Origin: Nitrososphaerota archaeon
GTDB taxonomy: Archaea; Thermoproteota; Nitrososphaeria; Nitrososphaerales; Nitrosopumilaceae
Assembly (NCBI GenBank): GCA_016215465.1
Contig: JACRJT010000037.1
Span: 44,703-108,702, forward strand
DNA: 64,000 bases
Reading direction: 5' to 3'
Shown here in pieces: positions 44,291-51,922 of the stretch (position 1 is the first letter of the stretch; each line of letters opens with the position of its first letter). The position numbers and the translations under genes were made by a program. Below the pieces are notes generated by a model that saw nothing but the letters and a program-made list of their open reading frames with translations, did not search any database and had not been told where the DNA came from.

Positions 44291-44433
44291 GCGTTTTTCT
44301 TCCACTTTTTTGGTTTCTTTTTGAAGATACGCCTACACCCGTTACAGCAGAAAAAATATTTCTTTTCCTCATAATCGTATGTCACTGCTAGGCTTTCATC
44401 CATTTCAATTCCACAGACGGGATCCACTGGCAT
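44287..44433 (-). CDS. YHS-domain microprotein
   Basis: 48 residues: MPVDPVCGIEMDESLAVTYD, then YFFCCNGCRRIFKKKPKKW. D-P-V-C-G-I/M, then FCC..C..IF is the YHS metal-binding pattern found in metal-transport ATPases and copper chaperone-like proteins. TATA-like TATAAATAG is centred 25 nt upstream of the ATG. It is short enough to be missed routinely. Copper or another soft metal is the likely ligand, a reasonable need in copper-dependent ammonia oxidisers. Confidence 0.8.
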   Translation of the reverse strand: MPVDPVCGIEMDESLAVTYDYEEKKYFFCCNGCRRIFKKKPKKWKKNA

Positions 44434-44481
44434 AACTAGGCCTAACAATTTTTCTATTTATACATAATGCAGATCAAGTGA

Positions 44482-45438
44482 TCAGTAAGATGCTTCGATG
44501 ATTATTGATTTTAGATCATCGACTGTTTTTGCAAGCATGATTTGTGGTCGCAATTTTGTCGCATGCATTATTCCCTTGGTAAAGCGCATTGCCTGTTGCC
44601 GAATGTTTGAGAACTTGATGTTATAGTTTATTGCAAAATCAGCATATTTCAAAAACATTTCAATTCTATGTTTTGCCGAATATTCCTGATAACTGCCAAA
44701 TCTGAGATAGTCATTTATCTGCCTGAACAAAAACGGATTTCCCATTGCACCCCTGCCAACCATCACATAATCACATCCGGTTTCATCAATCATTGCCTTT
44801 GCAAGCTCAGGGCTTGTAACGTCTCCATTTCCAACAATTGGGATGTCCACCATTTCTTTTAGATCCTTGATTAGAGTCCAGTCTGATTTTCCAGAATAGC
44901 CCTGACGTACGGTTCTAGCATGAAGCGTTATCATTTTGATTCCCTCCTTTTGTGCCACCTTTGCAATATCCTTGAACAGAAATTGGCCATTTACACCTGC
45001 ACGCATCTTAAGCGTTACTGGTTTTTTTACAGAGGAGACTAGAGTTTTGAAGATTTTCTGCGTCAGTTCTATGTTTTGTAGTAGTGCTCCTCCTGCCATT
45101 TGTTGTGTGATGTGCGGTGCTGGGCACCCCATGTTGTAATCAATTACATCAAAAAATGGCTCTACTATTTTTGCAGCTCTTCCCAACGCTTCAAGATCTG
45201 AACCAAAAAGCTGTACCGATAGGGGTCGCTCTTTTTCTGAAAATTCGATGAATTCGCTTATCTTTTTGTTTTCCACTTGGAGCTGCCTTTCCTTTGCAAT
45301 TATGGCATGAATACTTGTCAGCTCGCTGACAACTAGGCCTGCGCCCATTTCTTTGCACAGTAATCGCAACGCAGGATCACTAACGCCTGCCATCGGGGCT
45401 AAAAATATGCGACTAGAGAATTTTGGTAGATCACTCAC
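44482..45438 (-). CDS. dus: tRNA-dihydrouridine synthase
   Basis: 318 residues from the GTG at 45438; the longer open frame to 45477 crosses TTATATATT, the probable TATA box 25 nt upstream. FMN barrel: FLAPMAGVSDPALRLLCKEM, the catalytic Cys in DYNMGCPAPHI, the lysine in VTLKMRAGV, HARTVRQGYSGKSDW, IVGNGDVTSPELA and MVGRGAMGNPFLF. It reduces uridines of the D loop; the target position is not predictable. Confidence 0.93.
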   Translation of the reverse strand: MSDLPKFSSRIFLAPMAGVSDPALRLLCKEMGAGLVVSELTSIHAIIAKERQLQVENKKISEFIEFSEKERPLSVQLFGSDLEALGRAAKIVEPFFDVIDYNMGCPAPHITQQMAGGALLQNIELTQKIFKTLVSSVKKPVTLKMRAGVNGQFLFKDIAKVAQKEGIKMITLHARTVRQGYSGKSDWTLIKDLKEMVDIPIVGNGDVTSPELAKAMIDETGCDYVMVGRGAMGNPFLFRQINDYLRFGSYQEYSAKHRIEMFLKYADFAINYNIKFSNIRQQAMRFTKGIMHATKLRPQIMLAKTVDDLKSIIIEASY

Positions 45439-45535
45439 AGGATGTGAAAAATTTCGATAATATATAAAATAAATCAAGTTATTCGTTCAGCTCAAACATA
45501 CTATAAAAGATAGTTAGATCATTTGTAGAAAAACA

Positions 45536-46231
45536 TTGGACATTACAAAACATCGCGGCATGGTATTTTGGCATCACGCTGCACTGGCTACTTTTGCACT
45601 AATTACGATATCACTTACATGGTCAATTATGAGTGCTGGATTTTCATCAAGTGAGGCAGTAAAGGATGTCTTGGAAAAATCGGTAACAAAATCATCCGTT
45701 GCGATAAAAGTTATTGGAAAGATGACTGGAACTACCCAAGTGGTGGAAAACAAGGTCACAACTACTGCAACCCCGCTTACCGTTACAGCAAATAGTGCAG
45801 TTAATCTAAATCCAGAATCACTTCATGTCACATACAAGATAATCAAGGATTCAAGTCACATAATCACGTATGACAACATCTATTCTGGTGCATTAATCGG
45901 AGAATCTTACAATTCCGCAAATGAGGCAATGAAGGCTGCAAAAGAAAAAGGCATCATCAAGGTAAATCCACTAACTGACGCTGAAAAACCAGACATGACT
46001 ACTGCTTTCTTTTACTGGGTAATCAATCAGGATTCAGACGAGTACATACGAAATAACGAAATTGCGAATCTAGTTTTGGTTTATTCCGATAAAGATAGGC
46101 CAGCAACTGGCGAATACATGAAAATTCAGGTCTTTGACAGAGAGGGCGTCATTTTAGAATTGGAAAGAACCGTTCCAAACATCTCAAGCTCTATTCTTGA
46201 CCTAGGCGGAAAGGTAAAGACAAAAACCTAG
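45536..46231 (+). CDS. Membrane-anchored surface protein, unknown
   Basis: 231 residues from a TTG at 45536 (an ATG at 45560 is possible). One N-terminal hydrophobic helix (ALATFALITISLTWSIMSAG) after a short basic-His stretch, then a Thr/Val-rich linker and a mixed domain (LHVTYKIIKDSSHIITYD, EIANLVLVYSDKDRPATG). The N-terminus is faintly like archaeal type IV pilin-like proteins, but no peptidase site is clear. Function unknown. Confidence 0.68.
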   Translation: MDITKHRGMVFWHHAALATFALITISLTWSIMSAGFSSSEAVKDVLEKSVTKSSVAIKVIGKMTGTTQVVENKVTTTATPLTVTANSAVNLNPESLHVTYKIIKDSSHIITYDNIYSGALIGESYNSANEAMKAAKEKGIIKVNPLTDAEKPDMTTAFFYWVINQDSDEYIRNNEIANLVLVYSDKDRPATGEYMKIQVFDREGVILELERTVPNISSSILDLGGKVKTKT

Positions 46232-47328
46232 GATGTTAGTTTTTTTAGCAATGAGTAAAACTCATCTTTTTGAAGTGGCAAAATTTTCATGATTTCCAAA
46301 TTTTCCTCAACGTGTGTAGGTGTTTTTTGCCCAACAATCGGAGCTAAAACGCTAGGAGTCGAGCGGATAAACTGGAGACATTTGAGGGACGGCTTGAGAT
46401 CAATATAATCAGGTAGCACCCCGGGTGCAAGTAACTTGCCCTGCATTAGTGGGACGCTTGTAAAAACACCAATCCCATTGCTTTGCGCTGCTTCAAGAAT
46501 CGAAACGTCTGTTCCGTTTGATTGTTGATTTTTTAACATGAGGGCCTGATCAAGATACAAGTTGTATGGCAGCTGGATGAATCGGAATCCGTGATCTTCC
46601 CCGCCTATCTCTTTAGCAATTTGCAGTACTTCTAGAATGGAAAGATATTGTGGGTTTTCCTTTGGAACCCTAAAACATTCCCATGTCGCCATTCCATAGT
46701 ACCTGATTTTTCCTTCTTTTCGTTTTTGCTCATATAGATGAATTACGTCTCTCAGATTTTTGATAAACTGTTCTTTTGAAATGTCTTGAATTTGTCCTTC
46801 AATGGAATTATGCAGGTAAATCAAGTCAATGCATTCTAGTCCAAGGTTTTTGAGACTGCGGTTTAGCTGGTCCTCAAGATATGGCACAGTCATACAGTGA
46901 TACCCAGATGAAATGTCGTTTGGTTTTATGATTCCTGGTTTTGCATATTCTCTTTGCACGTATGCCCAAAAGTCTTCTTTGATGTCCCCATCGTTTGTCA
47001 CATAACCATTTTTTGTGCTTATGAATATAGAATCGCGGGTAATTTTCTCATCCCGGACTAAATCAGATATTGCAACTCCAACTGCGCGCTCCGCCTTTTG
47101 CGCTCGGTAGTTTATGGCGGTGTCAATTACGTTGATTCCTGCAAGAACTGATTTTTTTATTGCGTCAATTACCAAAAGATCTGTCTGAGAATCAGGAGTG
47201 CCAAGGTATGTGCCGATTCCAACATTTGATAAAGTAAGGTCTTGTACTGTCCTATAATTGTCAAATATGGGACCGTATTTTGCCGCAAATTTTTTTGTTC
47301 CATCAGGTGTTGCATATCCAGAAATCAT
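46228..47328 (-). CDS. Aldo/keto reductase
   Basis: 366 residues. The barrel starts VGIGTYLGTPDSQTDLLVID; the catalytic Asp-Tyr region is NVIDTAINYRAQKAERAVG. The usual Lys is in FISTKNGYV and the His in DLIYLHNSIEGQ. Then come RYYGMATWECFR and a C-terminal NADPH-binding part (PIVGQKTPTHVEENL). It reduces carbonyls with NADPH; substrate unknown. The extra loop between 120 and 160 makes it longer than typical AKRs. Overlaps the 45536 gene by 4 bp in convergent orientation. Confidence 0.9.
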   Translation of the reverse strand: MISGYATPDGTKKFAAKYGPIFDNYRTVQDLTLSNVGIGTYLGTPDSQTDLLVIDAIKKSVLAGINVIDTAINYRAQKAERAVGVAISDLVRDEKITRDSIFISTKNGYVTNDGDIKEDFWAYVQREYAKPGIIKPNDISSGYHCMTVPYLEDQLNRSLKNLGLECIDLIYLHNSIEGQIQDISKEQFIKNLRDVIHLYEQKRKEGKIRYYGMATWECFRVPKENPQYLSILEVLQIAKEIGGEDHGFRFIQLPYNLYLDQALMLKNQQSNGTDVSILEAAQSNGIGVFTSVPLMQGKLLAPGVLPDYIDLKPSLKCLQFIRSTPSVLAPIVGQKTPTHVEENLEIMKILPLQKDEFYSLLKKLTS

Positions 47329-47352
47329 GTGGTAAATCTAAGATTGTGCGAT

Positions 47353-48255
47353 TTAATTGTTGTTTGCCAAGATACCAACCAAAAACCCAACTACAAAAAG
47401 CGAGCCAGTTATTCTGCTAAAAAGCAGAGTGGACCTCATTACGGAAACAAACTTGTCCGCATCGTCAAAATGTCTGCGTAAATTCAGTCCAGATTTCATC
47501 ATTAGCGGAATTGTTGCAAGCGATACCAGGCAAAAAACAGGAAACAGGTGCAGCACGACACCTGTAACGATCACCCCGTAGCTGACAAACGGAAACACCC
47601 AAAAAACATTTGATGCTCTTTTTTTACCGAGCATTATGACAAGTGTTTTTCTTCCCTTTTGCTTGTCTGCATCAAGGTCAGGGAACGATGTAATATACAG
47701 GACAAGTGAAGATAGTGCACCGACAACTATTCCGCCTAGCACGCTTGATTGTGTGATTTGTTGTGTCTGTATGAAATAAGTGCCAAGTACTATCATGGTG
47801 CCCTTTATTCCAACAAATATTTCGCCAAGACCAGAATCAACTATTTTTGTAGAATAAAAATAGATTGACAAAATTGCAAAGCCAAGTATTACCGCTATAA
47901 TCCAGCCGTAAATTACAATAAAGTATAGTCCGGCAAGTGAGCCCAGAATCAAAAATGCGATACCTGCCACATACACGTGAGACGGCTTGAGTAACCCTTC
48001 TGGTAGGACGCCTGTTCCGCCACTGAATTTTGTTCGTTTTGTTATGGTGTCAATTCCGCGCTTGTAGTCCCAAAAGTCATTTAGAAGATCAACACTAGCG
48101 TGCAAAGAAATTACACCTGCCATAGTGACAACAGAATGCATCACATCCAGTCTCCCAGCATGCCAGTACGACATGGCAAGTCCCAACGACACTGCGATTA
48201 CAGACGCCAAAAGAAATTTGATTCGGATTACGCGCAGCCAGACAGATATGTTCAT
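47353..48255 (-). CDS. UbiA-family prenyltransferase (MenA-like)
   Basis: 300 residues and about eight membrane helices. The two Asp-rich loops are LLNDFWDYKRGIDTITKRTK (about 57-76) and YITSFPDLDADKQKGRKTLV (about 190-209), which bind the prenyl diphosphate through magnesium. It is closest in pattern to 1,4-dihydroxy-2-naphthoate polyprenyltransferase (menaquinone) rather than to geranylgeranylglycerol-phosphate transferase. Thaumarchaea contain menaquinones, which makes this plausible, but the acceptor is inferred. Confidence 0.87.
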   Translation of the reverse strand: MNISVWLRVIRIKFLLASVIAVSLGLAMSYWHAGRLDVMHSVVTMAGVISLHASVDLLNDFWDYKRGIDTITKRTKFSGGTGVLPEGLLKPSHVYVAGIAFLILGSLAGLYFIVIYGWIIAVILGFAILSIYFYSTKIVDSGLGEIFVGIKGTMIVLGTYFIQTQQITQSSVLGGIVVGALSSLVLYITSFPDLDADKQKGRKTLVIMLGKKRASNVFWVFPFVSYGVIVTGVVLHLFPVFCLVSLATIPLMMKSGLNLRRHFDDADKFVSVMRSTLLFSRITGSLFVVGFLVGILANNN

Positions 48256-48274
48256 ATCAAATTATTGTAGGTGC

Positions 48275-48676
48275 TTATACTAAAGATTCATCACTTACAT
48301 CAAGTGGCTTTCTGCCCATAAAGCCGACATCCTTTTCGTGCCAGAATTTTATCTCCTTTTCACCCTCCTTCCAGCAAAGCCAAACCTCCTCATCGAATCG
48401 CTTTGATGGAAAGTCAAGCAGCCCCTCCTCGACACTCTTTAGGACGACGCCGGTGTTTTCCAAGTCCTCGATTGCCTCATAAAATCTGGTGACAGCGGAA
48501 TTGAGATTTTGCTTTAGGACCACATAGTCTGCAAAATTAAATGACGCAGACATTTGCGTGTTCATTTCGGCCTCCAGCTTTAGAATTTCTTGTTTTTTCT
48601 TTTGAAGGTTTTTGAATTTTTCAATTACTTGTGGCAGCACGGCGTTAGCAGTTGCTATAGTAAAATACGAAAACAT
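48275..48676 (-). CDS. DUF2203 family protein
   Basis: 133 residues from the ATG at 48676 (MFSYFTIATANAVLPQVIEK). TATA-like CTTTTAATG is centred 27 nt upstream, inside the longer open frame, which excludes that frame. The family opens with YFTxxxANxxLP and ends VWLCWKEGEKEIKFWHEKDV; both are here, along with GLLDFPSKRF. Function of DUF2203 is unknown; a long N-terminal coiled coil and the conserved WKxGE region suggest protein contacts. Confidence 0.87.
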   Translation of the reverse strand: MFSYFTIATANAVLPQVIEKFKNLQKKKQEILKLEAEMNTQMSASFNFADYVVLKQNLNSAVTRFYEAIEDLENTGVVLKSVEEGLLDFPSKRFDEEVWLCWKEGEKEIKFWHEKDVGFMGRKPLDVSDESLV

Positions 48677-48760
48677 GATTTGACTGTAAAACGATGCCAT
48701 TAAAAGCATTTTTGTCATTTCAGATGCAAATTTTATTACCCGTCATATTTATTGAAAAAC

Positions 48761-49045
48761 ATGAGCGAAGAGGAACTAATCGAGCAACTAATCACCCAGA
48801 CACTGGATGGTGCCCTGCAGACAATTCCCGTCTACATGGCAGAAATAGAGCAGAATAAATCAGAATTACAAGTCGAAAATACAAAAGAGTTTGCCTACGG
48901 AGTGATAATGGGAATAGCACTTGGAATGGCAGGCGCTGCAATCGCAGCCATGAGAAACGGAATGCCGTCAGAAGAGGATCAGATCAAGGTTCGCGACATG
49001 GTTTATTCCAAAATTCCACAAATAAGAGAAAGGATCTTCAGTTGA
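48761..49045 (+). CDS. Conserved hypothetical protein
   Basis: 94 residues from the ATG at 48761, 27 nt after TTTTATTA. It has an acidic helical N-terminus (MSEEELIEQLITQTLDGALQ) and one Gly/Ala-rich hydrophobic segment (FAYGVIMGIALGMAGAAIAA) that might be a membrane helix. No family recognised. Its TGA overlaps the TTG of the next gene by 4 bp, so they are co-translated. Confidence 0.68.
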   Translation: MSEEELIEQLITQTLDGALQTIPVYMAEIEQNKSELQVENTKEFAYGVIMGIALGMAGAAIAAMRNGMPSEEDQIKVRDMVYSKIPQIRERIFS

Positions 49046-49440
49046 TACAATTTACAGAAAAAGAAAAAAACTTTCTAACGTCAATTGAGGCAGCCCGATT
49101 TGCCACTGCAAATAAATCAATGCCACACGTAAAACCTGTGTCGTTTATTTTCCAAGATGATTCGTTTTACATTGCAACTGATTACACCACAATAACGTAC
49201 AAAAACATCAAGGCAAATCCACGTGCTGCCATCACAGTCGACATTTACAATCCTGGCAAACACAAGGCTGTGCTAGTACAGGGAGACGTAAAGATAATTG
49301 AAGGTGGTCCCGAATTCAAAAAAATCTATGCCAAATTTTTTGAAAAATTTGAGTGGGTCAGAAAAGACCCGTGGAATGAAAAGGAGGCACCATTTCTAAA
49401 ATTGATCCCAAAGCACAAGGCATCGTGGGGCCAAGCATAA
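49042..49440 (+). CDS. PPOX-class (FMN/F420) oxidoreductase
   Basis: 132 residues from a TTG at 49042. Split-barrel fold: [56 protein letters not shown] and [14 protein letters not shown], typical of pyridoxamine-5'-phosphate-oxidase-like proteins that use FMN or F420. Thaumarchaea have F420, so an F420 enzyme is likely. Substrate unknown. Coupled to the preceding gene by a 4-bp overlap; the parvulin gene follows after 32 bp. Confidence 0.88.
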   Translation: MIQFTEKEKNFLTSIEAARFATANKSMPHVKPVSFIFQDDSFYIATDYTTITYKNIKANPRAAITVDIYNPGKHKAVLVQGDVKIIEGGPEFKKIYAKFFEKFEWVRKDPWNEKEAPFLKLIPKHKASWGQA

Positions 49441-49472
49441 GATTTTTCAAACGGCTCGTTTTGGAACAACAT

Positions 49473-49751
49473 ATGGCAGATAAGATAAAGTGTTCCCACA
49501 TTCTGGTCGAAAAACAAGGCCAAGCACTTGCAATTTTGGAGAGACTGAAGAAGGGAGAAAAGTTTGCAGAGATTGCAAAGGAATTATCGCTTGATTCGGG
49601 AAGCGGTAAAAGGGGCGGAGAACTCGGATATTTTGGGCGGGGAAAGATGGTAAAGCCGTTTGAGACAGCAGCATTCAAGCTTGCAGTTGGCGAAATCTCA
49701 GAGCCCGTAAAGACAGAGTACGGATATCACATAATCAAAAGATATTCGTAA
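49473..49751 (+). CDS. Parvulin-type peptidyl-prolyl isomerase
   Basis: 92 residues from the ATG at 49473 ([20 protein letters not shown]). It is a single parvulin domain: [48 protein letters not shown] and [12 protein letters not shown]. Size and sequence style match the free-standing thaumarchaeal parvulins CsPinA and NmPin, for which structures are published; NmPin is reported at the cell membrane. It accelerates cis/trans proline isomerisation and lacks a signal peptide. Confidence 0.95.
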   Translation: MADKIKCSHILVEKQGQALAILERLKKGEKFAEIAKELSLDSGSGKRGGELGYFGRGKMVKPFETAAFKLAVGEISEPVKTEYGYHIIKRYS

Positions 49752-49753
49752 TA

Positions 49754-51256
49754 TCAGAAATATGCATCCAGTGCAGATTTTGGCAGACCATTTTGTTTTT
49801 GCAAATCCTTTGCAAGCTTATCCCCCATGCCTTGCGCGGCCTTGATTTTTCTCTGTCCTACCCAATAATAGGCCTCATCTATCGTATCCTTTGCTATTAA
49901 GACAAATAATTTTCCAATAGACTTACGCCCGGTTCTCCCCTTTCGTTGCACAAATCGAATTGAGCTTGGGACGTTATCAAAAAATATGACATTGTTTACT
50001 TCAGATATGTCAAGTCCTTCTTCGCCGACACGTGTTGCAATTAATACTTGGTACGTTCCTTCTCGGAATTTTTGCACAGTTTCGATTTGCTCTTTTTGTT
50101 TTAGGCCAGTCTCTCCTGCCTTTCCAATAAGAAATCCAGCAGCTATTCCCATTTCAACTAGCTTTTGATGTATGATGTCGACAGAGTCTCGATAGCTTGT
50201 AAACACAATTGCCTTTCCACTGATCAGTCGGATTATTTCTGCAAGCTTTACTATTTTGCTGTGCTCAATTCCCTTTTCTTGTGCATCCTTTGCGTATGCA
50301 AGTGCCCTCAAAAAATTCGAGTCGTTTTCAAAAAGATCTTTTATTCCGGCACCTTTCTTCTCCTTGGTTCTATCGCAGAACCTAAGAAACGATGTTATTC
50401 CGTGCGATTCCAAAATGTTTAGCGCATAATGTAGTCGGATGGCAGTAAAGAGCGGCTTTGCTGCCCTCCTGTTTTGACGCAGGACAAAATCGCGTGATCG
50501 TAAAAGCTGTGACAGTGATACATTTCCAGACAGTCTCAGACCGCATCGCTGCAGTTCGTTGTGCTGTACTGCAAGTGCCTTTCTTAGATAAAACTGGACT
50601 TCTTTCATTTCATGAGGCAGTTCAACTTTGATCCACTCTGTGTCTGTCTTCTGGATGTACGGCATTACGTCTGGGCTTGATTCGTTTCGTTCGGCAACGC
50701 TTGCAACTCGAAGAGTGGTGATGATTTCAGTTGCCTTTTCCTTTTCGCTTGGGAGTGTGGCAGTCATCCCCATTATTCTTGCGCCTGAACTTGCAAATCG
50801 GTGAGCAATTGACGAGTACGCATAGTCACCAACTGTTCTGTGCGCCTCATCAAATATTACCAAAACAAATTGGTCTGTAGACACTATTCCCCGGTCTAGG
50901 TCATTTTTTGTTATTTCAGGTGTTGCGCATATTATGCTGTTTGCCCAGAGTTTCTTTCTTTTTGCAACAGTGTCTTCTCCGGTGAGCAGGGCAATATCTT
51001 CGAGGGTGAGATTGTTTTTTAAAAATTCATAATGCTGGTTTGCCAGGACTCGTGTTGGCGCCATGAACAGGATTCCACCTGTTCCTTTTGATAGGTATTC
51101 TGCTATTACTTGCAATGCAACAGTCGTCTTGCCAAGACCTGTTGGCAGAACAACGAGGCAGTTTTCTGACGCCGCCTGTTTTGCAAGAGATATTTGGTAT
51201 TCACGTGCTTCAACAGTGTTAGGCTTGATGTATCTATGTTGAATGTAATCAGACAA
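49754..51256 (-). CDS. Hef-like superfamily 2 helicase (nuclease-less)
   Basis: 500 residues from a TTG at 51256. The Hef/FANCM-type helicase has AREYQISLAKQA (Q motif), VLPTGLGKTTVALQV (Walker A), VIFDEAHRTVGDYAY (DEAH), MGMTATLPS (SAT) and RFVQRKGRTGR (motif VI). The middle ~110-residue insert before domain 2 is the Hef-specific thumb. Euryarchaeal Hef carries a C-terminal XPF nuclease; this protein ends after the helicase. It is expected to remodel stalled replication forks. Confidence 0.92.
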   Translation of the reverse strand: MSDYIQHRYIKPNTVEAREYQISLAKQAASENCLVVLPTGLGKTTVALQVIAEYLSKGTGGILFMAPTRVLANQHYEFLKNNLTLEDIALLTGEDTVAKRKKLWANSIICATPEITKNDLDRGIVSTDQFVLVIFDEAHRTVGDYAYSSIAHRFASSGARIMGMTATLPSEKEKATEIITTLRVASVAERNESSPDVMPYIQKTDTEWIKVELPHEMKEVQFYLRKALAVQHNELQRCGLRLSGNVSLSQLLRSRDFVLRQNRRAAKPLFTAIRLHYALNILESHGITSFLRFCDRTKEKKGAGIKDLFENDSNFLRALAYAKDAQEKGIEHSKIVKLAEIIRLISGKAIVFTSYRDSVDIIHQKLVEMGIAAGFLIGKAGETGLKQKEQIETVQKFREGTYQVLIATRVGEEGLDISEVNNVIFFDNVPSSIRFVQRKGRTGRKSIGKLFVLIAKDTIDEAYYWVGQRKIKAAQGMGDKLAKDLQKQNGLPKSALDAYF

Positions 51257-51403
51257 TTGCTATTTTAGTAAGGTGTGATCTGTTAATTTGATACTTTCGA
51301 GTAGTGAATAGTAGCTTGTTGCTTAATTCTTAATTAAGTGATGCAATAATAGATCCCATCAGATACAGATCCCTCTAAATAGGAAATAATTACTGATCCC
51401 ATC

Positions 51404-51916
51404 ATGGGCAAAAACTTTGAGCGACCAAGTTGGGATGAATATTTCATGCTGCAAGCAGAGCTTGCCAAGCTTCGCTCAAACTGCATGACACGACAGGTTG
51501 GAGCAGTAATAGTACGAAACAACAGGCAAATTGCCACAGGATACAATGGAACTCCGCCTGGTGTAAAAAACTGCTTTGAGGGCGGATGTAAAAGATGCAC
51601 GCTTCGAATGGAGGGAAAGATAGAATCAGGCGCAGCACTTGACAGATGCCTTTGTAATCATGCAGAGGCAAACGCAATCATGCACTGCGCCATAATGGGA
51701 ATAGAGGCAGGCTCAAAGGGTGCCATATTGTACACTACATTTGTTCCGTGCCTGGAATGCACCAAAATGGCAATAACAATTGGAATTAAAAAAATAATTT
51801 GCCTCGACACATATCCTGAGACCGATTACGACCTAATCAAAGAGGCAGGAGTCGAGGTTGTTACGCTAGACAAAAACGCGATAAAACGATGGGCTGGCGC
51901 ACTTTTGGATAAATAA
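51404..51916 (+). CDS. Deoxycytidylate deaminase
   Basis: 170 residues. RPSWDEYFMLQAELAKLRSN at the start and the zinc site CNHAEANAIMHC with FVPCLECTKMA are characteristic of dCMP deaminase. It provides dUMP for thymidylate synthesis. Additional cysteines (CFEGGCKRCTLR) form a second zinc site as in phage and eukaryotic homologues. polB follows after 6 bp, forming a replication-related operon. Confidence 0.95.
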   Translation: MGKNFERPSWDEYFMLQAELAKLRSNCMTRQVGAVIVRNNRQIATGYNGTPPGVKNCFEGGCKRCTLRMEGKIESGAALDRCLCNHAEANAIMHCAIMGIEAGSKGAILYTTFVPCLECTKMAITIGIKKIICLDTYPETDYDLIKEAGVEVVTLDKNAIKRWAGALLDK

Positions 51917-51922
51917 GTCAAA

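Noticed and set aside
45485..45501. GTTCAGCTCAAACATAC, 12 of 17 matches to the two-component palindrome
   Set aside because: Left half does not match, spacing to the 45536 start is 43 nt instead of 47-50, and the gene is not a signalling gene.
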